The notes below the pieces were generated by a model. It was not told the origin of the DNA and made no database searches. It saw nothing but the letters and a program-made list of their open reading frames with translations. From assembly GCA_949316235.1 (NCBI GenBank), contig OX438743.1, positions 23,557,771 through 23,621,770 of the forward strand: DNA of 64,000 nt, read 5' to 3'. Positions within the stretch are counted from its first letter, which is position 1. Each line of letters begins with the position of its first letter. The position numbers and the translations under genes are program-made. Source of the DNA: Oegoconia quadripuncta. Taxonomy: Eukaryota > Arthropoda > Insecta > Lepidoptera > Autostichidae. Positions 25,601-37,600 of the stretch are shown one piece after another.

Positions 25601-28600
25601 ATTGTTCTTTTGCGATTTTTGTGAAATCATACAATTTTGTGTGCCCTGAGATGCGCACATAATGGTTCTGGCAGAATGAACAGCGCTGCGGGTGTCTACC
25701 CACAGCACATGCTGAGTCTGGACCATTTCGTTGCCCCTGATATGGGTCACGTCTCCGATATTACTTTTAACTGTATACCAACCCATATTGTATGTGTATA
25801 ATGTAGGTTAAGTGACTTGTGTCATGGTCGACGAATAAATGTATTCTATTCTGTTCTGTTCTGTTCTGTTCTGTTCTGTTCTGTTCTGTTCTGTTCTGTT
25901 CTGTTCTGTTCTGTTCTGTTCTGTTCTGTTCTGTTCTGTTCTGTTCTGTTCTGTTCTGTTCTGTTCTGTTCTGTTCTGTTCTGTTCTGTTCTATTCTATT
26001 CTATTCATTTGGATTCCCCAATAACCTTACGTCACTGCTGAGACACAGCCACCTCTCTCTAGGAAAGGGTCATAATAGACGATGCGGGCCTGAAGATTGG
26101 TGGATTTAGGACAGACTAGAGACCACCTGTCACGTGAGGACACCGACACCGAAGCGCGGAAACACTCATATGAAATGTCATTAGTCCCATCCAAGGACGT
26201 CGTTTAACTTCGCTAATCGAACAGAAATAGCAAATGCGGCTGCGTCGGGAGTGCGTCGAAAGGCATGATCACATCGAGATCAATGTAATAAGACAACCGT
26301 GTACCTACCTATGTGTAGAAAATCTATCACTTTCATCGAAGAATTCATGGATGAGTTAACTGTGCAATGGGTGTCTAATGGTGACTTTTATCTGCCATGA
26401 GATAGAATCATGTGTAGTGACGGACCGCCTCCGTGGCTCAATGTAAACAACATAGGGTTTACGAATCGGCGGTCGCGGTTTCGATCCCCAGCGGGGTACA
26501 TAATGCAAACGCAATTCAACTTGCTTTCAACCTACACTTTTGAATAATTATGTTCATGAGTTTAATCAGAATTTTTTACGCGATTGTCTCAGAGATAAGC
26601 TAAGGGTCAGAATACATCAGGTTTGATTGAGATCTTGCGATTACTAATACGGAATAATAATTAAACTCACTCCATTTCATGAGTTGTTACACCACCGCCC
26701 GCGCCAGAGGCTCTAGAAGCGATCGAGGCAGCAGCCCTCGACGGGACCTCAGACATCATGGATCCGACGCCCTGGATTCCGCCTCGGGCGCTCCCCACGC
26801 CTCGCGGCGATACGCCCCGCGAACCGCTCGGCACGCCACGAACCGTGTCCGTTCTTGACATATCTGTGTCCTGCTTCATTGAGTCGATAGCGACTGATCT
26901 CCGCGATAGGTCTCCTGTGCCTTTTCTCCCCTGTGAATACAAACCAAACTAACCGGGAATCTGGGTCTTCTACCCATGTGAAAATCAGAAAGATAATTTC
27001 TATAATGTTAAATTGGAAAAGGATTTGGCATTCACATCAAATTACAACGAGAGAAGTAGGATTGTTTCATCATATCTGCTATGTTTTATTAATGGTACAA
27101 AGTCAATAGGAGTAAATAAATAAATATCCTTGGCATGCACACAGCGCTATCTAGATGCCACTACGCACTAAGCAACTAAGTTTCTATTATGAACGTCAGA
27201 TGGTTGATAAACTAGACGAATACGTTTTCTTTTTTTGTAAGTACATATACTACTCTGTGTAAAAAGTATCGGGAATATGTCAATAAAAAGAGCCGCGTAA
27301 AAGAAGTCGTTCTAATTTTTTTACTGCATGTTGGTAGCACTGTACTGATTTAGCGCGCAAAATTTGAGCGGGATCTGTCATTTAATTTGTTTTAAACTAC
27401 ACTTTTTGTTGGTCATAGTTTTGAGTCCTCGGCGATTTTTACAATGGAAAATATTGTTGAACAAAGAGTGTGCCTTAAATTTTGTGTTTCAAATGATATT
27501 TCATGTGGTGAATCACTAAAAATGTTGCGAAATACCTACGGCGAATCGTGTATATCGAAAACAAGGGCTTATGAATGGTATAAGGCTTTTAAAGAAGGCC
27601 GAGAAGTAGTAGTAGACTTGCCTCGTTCTGGTAGACCTTCAACCGCTACGACCAAAGAAAACATCGACAGAATCAAGAAGCTAGTGCTCGAAAATCGACG
27701 TATGAGTCTGAGAGAGTTGGCTAGTGAGGTGAACATATCTTTTAAGTCCGTCCACAACATTGTCATTGACATTTTAGGCATGAAACGCGTCGCCGCTCGA
27801 CTAGTTCCAAAAGAGCTCAATTTTGTTCAAAAAGCGCAGCGAAAGCATGTCGCTGAAGACATGGTTTCCCGAGCTTCTACGGATCCGACCTTTATGAAAC
27901 GTATAATAACTGGCGACGAGACATGGGTTTATGAGAACGACATGCAAACAAGCCAAAAGTCTTCAGAATGGCGTCTCGAAAACGAGCCGAAACCCAAAAA
28001 ACCGCGGCAAAGTCGCTCCAAAATCAAGGTGATGCTGACAGTTTTTTTTGACTACCGTGGTGTGGTTCACTCCGAATTCCTTCCAGAGGGAGAAACAGTG
28101 AATAAAGAATATTATTTAGGCGTCATGAAGCGTTTGCGTGAGAGTATCCGCCGAAAACGTCCAGATTTGTGGCAACACAACTCATGGATGCTGCACCATG
28201 ATAATGCACCATCACACACAGCCATTATAGTGAAAGAGTTTTTAGCGAAAAATTCAACAAAAGTTCTCGACCAAGCACCGTATTCACCTGATATGGCTCC
28301 GTCTGACTTTTTTTTATTTCCCAAGTTAAAATTACCACTTCGAGAAAAACGTTTTGAGTCGATAGAAGCCATAAAAGAAAATTCGCTGAATGAGCTAAAG
28401 GCCATACCGCAAATAGCCTATGAAAAATGTATGGAAGACTGGGTGAAGCGGTGGAGATGTTGTATTGCAAGCGATGGGGCCTACTTTGAAGGCGATAAAA
28501 TAAATTTAGATGAATAATTTGTATTTTTTGTTTTATTGACAAATTCCCGATACTTAGTACACTGAATGTATATGTCGTAGATGCCGATAAATTTGCGATA

Positions 28601-31600
28601 GAAGTAATAATTTAGACAGTCAGGTGACTAAAATAATACGCGGTTTGCTGCAAGAAGTGTACCTGGTGGCGCTGGTATCGGAAATGGCGCGGTGACGACG
28701 TAACAGTACCTAATATTAGGTCTACACATCGAAAAGGAGAGGGACTTTGCTACCAGCCTTCAAAGGAGTCGGAGCTCCGCTGAATACATCAACGACTGTG
28801 AGTGATTTTGATTATCAACTATCACCGACGCATGAAAGAATCCGGTGAGGCGTTAGTTAGTTAATAAGAGTTGATTATGGGATTTGAGCAAGGAGGAATT
28901 ATAAACTAGGTTCGGCTGAATTCCACAGACTGCACGCGAGGGCCAAGTTGTATGGCATAAGGGAGCGTGCAAATGTTTACTGTTTACCAGTAAATATCTA
29001 GGTTTCATGATGATAATCGAATGTGAATACGTTGTCTATTCGCTTATAGTAGCTTGCAATAATATCGCCATTGGCCGAGCTACCCTTTACCACGCGAGTA
29101 GCTCCGTCCCGGTCGCTAGCATCGCCCACCCCCCTCTCCGACATATACATATTATAAATGTCAACATCCATAACTCAGGAGCATTATGTCCGTATTCATT
29201 ATATAAACAAATGCCCCTAGCGGGTTCAAACCCACTACCTATAAATATAGCTAGCTTGTCAGGTCACCAGCCACTACAGGTCGTCGAAATAGGAATAGTG
29301 GAAAACGCCGACATGGAATGGACATCCGAGGAATGGACAAATATACGTTTCTACCTCTTGAAATCTACTATGCATGGTAAAATAATACGTTAAAAGTTCA
29401 ACACTAGAAATACGTGCCACTTGCTTCGAAATCCTCTGTTCATTTCAACATGAGGATGAGATCGCTGTATTCAGACCAGTACGGTCCAGACTACAGAGAG
29501 GCCTAATGTTACCAACTTGCAACAGGAGATGTCACAAGAATAAGTAGATTATTACTAACATCCAATCCTTTGGCTGACTGCACGTCTCTTGCTATAGCTT
29601 CCACATCCGATTTGATATTAGACGCCTTGCCGGCGATGTCCTTGGGTAGAGCGCCTGCAGCCGCTAGCTGTGTCATGATCTCAGCCATGCGACCGATGGC
29701 CTTCTCCGCTGCTTGCACTCTTGCACCTAGCTGATGGAGGAAAAGTCGAAAAACTAATAGCAAAGTACAACATTGATTAGAAATATGCCATACTGCACTG
29801 GAACGTCTATATGCATAGATAATAAAAAGTCGAGTGTAAATCATAGTTGCGAAGTTCTTTACTGCGATGTACGTTACTGCGAAAGTTTACCAGACGTACG
29901 TTGTCACGAAAGTTCTTTTCTGCTGTTTGAGCATTTTAATCGTCCGCCTAGCTAGCTACCACCATCTTATATAAATGTGCCGCTAAGCAACAATGTTCGC
30001 GGCAAATGGTGAAGTATAAATTGGAAATTTAGAAAACCGCCGAGAAAACAAGAGATTAAATCATTCAGACCAACCAGGCATGTCCATGGTTTTATGTATT
30101 TGACCTCAATCACACCTGATGTAACGTGAAGATGAAGATGAAAGTGGAAACAGAATATCACTAAACTTTTTTGGAGGCTTGGCTACTTTATCTGAAACGG
30201 CCGGAACACAACAAAGCTACTCAACGTTAATATAATCGTGCTACAAATCGCGTTGCATTTTGCCTTATTGATACTCGCTTTGGCGATGAGGTGCTGTATA
30301 GAATGTGACCACCGTATTGGTCTTCCTACGATCCTTTGGGCCAATGGAGATTATGATGTATACTCCTCCCGAGGGTCTTAGGCTAAGTGGTTCACTATTG
30401 TAGTCTTACGGGCCGTATGGTTTCCAGAAGAGGAGAATAGGACCTAACCGCCTTTTCGGCGATTAACTCGACTATCAACTCGACAATCACCTACCCACCT
30501 CTCCAGCGAAGCGAATAGAGCAAGTTCTCCCAAGAAAAGCGATGCATATCGCACCACTACGGGAGAGGGTGATATCCAACAGTGGATTCTGATAGGCTCT
30601 TAGTGTTGAAGTCTCGATTGCAACTTATTTGTTTCTTCAGAACGTTTTTTTAAACCATACAATTGCTGTTACTACAACCGACCTCTTTATATTTGCTTTT
30701 GTACTTTATGTACTTTATGTGATTATGTACTTTTTCAACAAAATTGTGATTTTTCATTGGGTAAAATTGAGGAATATTACTCCCGTCGCCAATCAATCGT
30801 AAATATTATTTACTCTCACAAACCTGCATAGCCTGCATAGTATCCGTGAGCGAAGCATTGCCTTTAGCTATATCGGCCCTCAGTTTCTTGTTGTCTGGGA
30901 GTGTTGGCATGGGAAGAGGACCAGCCTTCTCTTTCAATGCGCCAACAGCAGCCTCTAATAGCTTAAACTGCGACTGGGTGACCACTTCGATACTGCCAAC
31001 ACGAGCTGTAAGGTATACATATATATGTCGCAGATAGCGATAAATTAGCGATAGAATTCATTATGCAAACGGTCAACTGACTATCATAATACGCGGTTAA
31101 TGGGAAGTAAACCTGGTGGCGCTGGTATCGTCGGAAATGGCGCGGTGACGACGTTAACAGTTATATTAGGTCTTCACATCGAAAATGGGACACACTTTGC
31201 CACCAGCCGTCGAAGGAGTCGGACTACCACTGGACATCAACGACCGTGGGGGACTCGATTACCTACTACCATCGACGCTTGAAGAATCCGGTGAGTCGTT
31301 ACTGAATTATGGAATTTGAGCAAGGAGGAACTATAGACAAGGTACGGCTGAGTTCCACAGAGTGCACGCGGGGGCCAAGTTGTATGGCACGAGGGGCGTG
31401 CACATGTTTTCTCTTCAACAGAAAGCATCTCAGGTTCCATAATCATAATCGAATGTGAATACCTCGTCGATTTGCCTATAGTAGTTTGCAATAATATCGC
31501 CTTTGCCCGAGCCACCCTTTACCACGCGACTGGCAGCGTCCCAGTCGCTAGCAACGCCCACCCACACGCCCATCTACTGCGACATATAAATATTCAGTAT

Positions 31601-34600
31601 ATTAACAGTTATTTGTATAATTGTTCTAAGAGTGGGTACTTGTGAAAAGGAATATTAATATGCTTTATGCCACTTGACTCAAAATTGAAAATCATCCAGA
31701 GTGAGAATAGTATGATATAAAAATTCCTTACAATCGTCGTAGTTAATCATGCTTCATCTTTTTTTATGAATCTGGCTTTGCAATTACGTATCCCCGACGT
31801 CCTCTATATCCTTTTATAAAATTAGCAAAACGCAAAATCACTGGAAAACTAAACAAAATGAAATCTTGACGAACAAAAACACAACCAGTGTCAATCATAT
31901 GTCGGCATATTCATGTCATGATTTTTACGTAGGAACATTACAATTTTGTCAACTGCTTTGCCTTATATTTGGAAGAGTTGAGTATGATTTCCTCGTTGAT
32001 GGTTTCCACATCGAGATTCTGGTGCATCTCAATAACCATCAGGAAGGGCTTTGCTATTTGGCTTACCATGTAGTTATGGGCTCTTTGTACAAACATTGTA
32101 AATGGAATTTGTGCCCATTTCCCTAGTTAAAGTCGGAATCGGTTTCAATCGTGTTCAATGAAGAATGTGTTAGACAACTTACGAATGTCCCGGCCACTCG
32201 ACTTCGCCCCACCACCGCCACCTTTTCCTTTTTCAACTGCAAACATATCACATGTTATGATATCTACAAATTAAAAATAAAATGTTACGTTAGAAAAATT
32301 GGATAATTAATATTTACCAATGAGGACTTTGTCTTTATCTCTCTGTTCTTCTGCAAAATATAAATAAATATATAAGTAAATGGGAGTACCCTCCCTTAAA
32401 TTGACCAGAACTTTGCTTGAACATTATATATTCATAACGTCATGCACTTCATATCGTGTTTTCCAAATATTAACAGTTTAATGCTTGAAACAACATCCAC
32501 GATTCACCTTTCGAAAATTATAGAGAAATGCACACGTGACATAAGGTAAGCCCATCGCTTTTGAAACGTGCAAATCTATTTACTTAATTAATAATAGCAT
32601 TTTTATAATCTTAATAGATTAGATTTAATAGTTACGTGAAATAATTACCCCTTACAGAGATGCCAGTACCGGAGGCGCTACGTTCTTTTCTCTTCCCATC
32701 CTTTGGAAGGTACAAAACATTAGTAAATTTCATATTAGTTTGTAAACGCCTTATTGTACAAAAAGGCAATACATTAATTTTGCATTGATACAGCTTGATG
32801 TCTACTTGTCTGGTCTGACTTCCTCTCACTGTACAGTATAAAGCCTAGATGCTTTTTTAAGAACACAAAGTCACTAAGTCATTCAAGGGACAATAAATAA
32901 ATAAATAAATATTCTTAGACATACACACAGCGCCATCTAGTTTCACAGTAAGCAACTATAGGCTTGTGTTGTGGATACCAAATGGTTGATATACTACATA
33001 AATACATTTTTTTTTGTAAATAAATACTTATTACAAATGAAAAACATCCATAACTCAGGTACACAAGTCCGTATTCATCACACAAACATATGCCCCTAGC
33101 GGGATTCGAACCCGCAACCTTTTGGTATAGTGGTCAGAGTTGCTAACCACTACACCAAACAGGTCGTCAATGTATAAGCTTTTATAATAAGGTTCCAGTA
33201 GACATTCAAAATTTGCCTTTAAATAAATTTAAAACAACCATTAAACGGAAACTACGCGCCAAAGGCTATTATAAAGTTTCTGCTTATCTGGATGATAAGA
33301 ATGCGTGGACATGAACCGCTCGGCAATATCCAGTATAGTTTATTCTTATTTTTCTTTGTCGAATCATAAATTTTACAATTATTTCAAATTGTATTTTGTA
33401 TTGACTTATTTAAAAAGAGCAACCCCGGAGTTTCTTGCTCGTTCTTCTCTGGAGAGACTGCCTAGTGAATGAGCAATAACTGTATGTCACGACGATTTCA
33501 AATGTTATTTTTATAACTTACGAAATAAAACGTTTTTGATTTGATTTGATTTGATATTTAAGATAAGAATTAAGTACTAATTACTAAAAATGTATTTAAG
33601 TTACCTTACCTTTCCACGATCTTTCTCAGATCTTCGATCTTCGTCACGATCCTGATCTTTACCGCCTCTGTCGCGAGACGACTCTTTACCACCACCACCC
33701 CTTCTTCCACCGTCATCATCTCTGTCATCCCTACCTCTGTCTCTTCCACCTTCTGATCGATCGTCCCTATCTCTTCCTTTATCTCTTCCACTATCTGGTC
33801 TATCGTCCCTCCTTTTCTCGCCCCGATCCTTTCCTTTACCTCCTTTGTCAGCCCCTTGTCCATCGCGATCATCGCGATCCCTGTCTTGATCTCTATCTCT
33901 GTCTCTTTTCTCGCTGTCAGGTCTATCTCTATCTCTCTTATCTTCCCTATCAACTTTATCTTTACCTTTCCCTTTTTCATCCCTGTCTTTAGATTTCCCT
34001 CTATCATCCTTTCCTTCATCTTTGTCTCCACCTCTGTCTCTACTTCTGTCGCCTCCTTTATCACTTCCTATATCACCACCTTTACCGCCTCCCTTGTCAC
34101 CTCCTTTACCGCCACCCTTGTCCCCTCCCTTGTCCCCTCCTTTAGCACTTCCCTTATCCCCTCCTCTGTCCCCTCCCTTTTCCCCTCCTCTATCCCCACC
34201 TTTTTCCCCTCCTCTATCCCCACCTTTTTCCCCTCCTCTATCCGCTCCCTTGCCTCCTCCTCTTTCTCCACTCCTGTCCCCTCCCCTATCCCGTCCTCTA
34301 TCACCTCCTTTGTCTCCTCCCCTATCCCTTTTCGATGGTTTATCTCTATCATCTCTTCTATCGTCCCTATCTCTCTCTCCTCTATCTCTATCTCTGGACG
34401 ATTTATCTCTGTCATCTCTCCTGTCGTCCCTATCTCTTTCCCTCTCTGTTCCTCTCCCACCTCTATCTCTGTCTCTGTCATCTCTTCTGCCGTCTCTGTC
34501 ATCTTCGTCATAGTCTCTATCATCGTCTCTATCTCTGTCCTTGTCCCTCCGAGATTGCTTCTCGCCCTTGCCCTGTAAATTTATTTAAAACATTTTTATT

Positions 34601-37600
34601 TTATTTTTGAAATAATATTGTCGTTTTATCAATAGCGTCAAAACCAAAGGTTTTATTTGACTAAACAAGAAATAAATATATGGAAACAAATAAACGAAAC
34701 AGATGAAGCAATAGCTATATGCAGAAGATCAACCAATTTTCAATTCATTTTGGTATTTACACGAGACACATTTTTTACGCGACTGCACCAAAAAAGGAGA
34801 GCTATTATATCTATAAGTGTAATTTGAAATATATTAGAAATTATTTAGTGTATAAACTTAATGGAAAAGCAGTGGAAGGGTGCTGGGCCCATAACCTACG
34901 ATAATATTATTATTAATATCTTCATACACGCAGCGGATGGCAAAGTATAATAAACAGGTTTGTATGCAATGCTTAATTTTATTAAAAACAGGTTTAGGGA
35001 AGAATATTACAGCGTAATACCACCGAAAACCACAGTACTTATTGAAGATTATAGCGGACGCTTTCACAGCTAAAGACTAGGGATGTGTAAAAAATCATTA
35101 TAGGGGTGGGACCCACACCAATTATTATTAATTTGTCTTTAACAGTTACCACCATCTCGGAAAGGAAATCACCGGGTCTTTGTTCTTAACCTTAAGAGAT
35201 GTTGATAACAACTGTATCAGTAACCTAACCTTATCATCCTTATCTTTCGCGCTCCCGCCTCTATCCTTCTTCCCACCCTTCTTCTGGACTTTCGCCGCTG
35301 GTTTATCCTCGGTTGAGCTCTCGGTGGAAGGCTCTTCATCAGCGATCCGAATCTCAACCATCTGCCCGAGCATGCGCATCTGACGCGCCAAGATGTGCAG
35401 GATGGATTGTACCATCTTGAAGTTGACAGTGTTTTTCTGCAACAATTGTTTTATTAAACTATAACTTGGCCTACGGTGTGCTGTGTTTTATATTACGAAT
35501 ACAACACGTTCCTACTGATAGAGTTTTAAGAAAGATGTCCTATTCTCAAAGCGTTGCCGTTGCCAACAAGACTTTCCAAAAGGATTAATCTACACATCAA
35601 CAGTAAACCATTTCCAGAGAAGTGTAAAATTTCAAATGAATGGATCAACACACAATGGCGCTGATCTGCACCTCTTAAAGCAGAGCATTGCGCAGTATTA
35701 ACTTATTTTTAAAAAATCATGAAAATCATCAACTATTTTCATCTACCTATCAATATACAAATAGCGAAGGTTGCGAAAAAGGAACAAAATTCTTTAGTCG
35801 CAACTGGTTGCGGAATAATGTGCGTCAGAATGTATTGTTGCAGTTAAGGAAAAAGTTCTCTTGAATAAAATTCTTAATTCGCAATAGTTGCGTTATTCCC
35901 GGTTACGAAAACGGTTACGAAAACGGCCGAAGGGATTTGATTATATTATGCGATTCTATAAGCTTGTTCGTACCTCAGGAATCTGTGGTAAGATTTCCTA
36001 TTTCTAAAAGACCATGAACGTGATAGCCACTGTCACGTCTGTAGTAGTTTGGGGTCTCATCGTGGATTTAGATGCGAACCATACCTGTGAGCTTACGGAA
36101 TAATATAGTTTGATTCCTCAGTCCCATTAGTCTCTAGCTCCCAATGTGAACACCAAGAAGATAATTTACTTCGATTGATCTAAATAGCATACGAATTTAT
36201 TTTATTTCATTTGGAATACCAACAGCAGAAATGAAAAAGAATATCAATGTTTCAACAAAGCCATTGCAAGCTATTCGCTGATACATTCAGATAGGCGTAT
36301 CGCTATACCTAAAAAAATAACGATGTTTACTTCTTTTTAGCAAATCGATGTCAAAAACATTAAATTCTTGCGGACGAGAATGTGGCCGATATAACAATAA
36401 AGAATCAAGCAATAAACTCCCCGGGATGAAGTCGCTAGTAGTGTGCTGTGCTCGAGGTGGAATGTGCCCAGGTTGTTATACACTCCAAAAGATACCTGCA
36501 CACTTCATATCCAGAAATATTATATGGCAGTTACCATGAGCACAACAAGGTATACCTAGGTAGTCGCTACGTCCAATAAGCAAGTCGGTTGATAATAATC
36601 CATGCTTACATCCTTGGTTCCCATAGCCATGTGAATGAGATCATCGACTCTTATGAGAAGGGTCGCGTCGCTCATCGTCGGCTCATCATATTTTCGTTTC
36701 CTCGAAGACATCTTGTATACTATAGTATAAACCTACTCAAAAAGCAGACAAAACTACTCGAAAGCTTTAAAATATTCTAAATGTATTCTGCATTACGATT
36801 TGGCAGAGATTTTTTGATTAATGACAAATATTTGTCAGGTGTTGGCAAGAAAGTTGTAAAAGCGGCCAGAATTGCTCTAATAAGAAGATTTTCTCTAAAG
36901 AGAACGCAATTGACAAAGTGTCCTCTTTCAAGTTGCGGTTAACTGCCCTTTTATCCCGTAACGCTAAATATACCAGTTGAAAAGAAATAATGATGGGTTT
37001 TGTTAGCAACTTCAATAATTCGCTGTACGTACACACTTGGCCGTATGCCCAGACCTCGAAGCACCTCACTCCTAACCATAGTCCAATCTTAGGATGATTG
37101 CAAAAGTCCGCTAATGGGAAAGAATTATAAAATGTTGCTGTAATTGTTTCGGCATGAATGAAACTTTGATTGATGAATGGTCATAATATAGTCTAACTGT
37201 GTCGACTTTCCCTAACTGCACCAATAAATCCGCGCAATTTCTGAATAAATTCTAGTCGGTGTGGGTATGTGCGATTATCCTAATATGAATTCGTCCCTTC
37301 TTTTCCCGTGGGTATCGTAAAAGATGGCTAGAAGAGTCTAACAATATATTTTAACAGTGATGGGCGAAGATTTCCTATTACTTACTAATTGATGCGGAAT
37401 CCCAAAAAATCTGCGATTAGGGCAAATTCTCCTAAGGCAAGCGAGGCAAATGGCAATGACTTTTAAGGGCTATTGACGTGAAATCAGCTTTATACAATGA
37501 TCTTGATAGTAACTGACGATTGTAAATTTCCATTTTATTTAAAACTGGCAAATTGTCCAATCTTGACGTGATTATCTAAGGATTTATACTTACAGAGTCG

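Noticed and set aside
25817..26109. Open frames with repeated LFCSV residues
   Set aside because: They are translations of the (TTCTG)n microsatellite in all three frames.
33606..34523. Minus-strand Glu/Ile/Thr/Lys-rich open frames of ~150 aa
   Set aside because: They are alternative frames of the same repeat exon. Only the Arg/Asp/Gly frame joins the neighbouring exons in phase.
33856..34578. Plus-strand Ser/Pro/Leu-rich open frames of 240 and 163 aa
   Set aside because: They are antisense shadows of the purine-rich coding exon on minus, whose frame has correct splice sites and phases.
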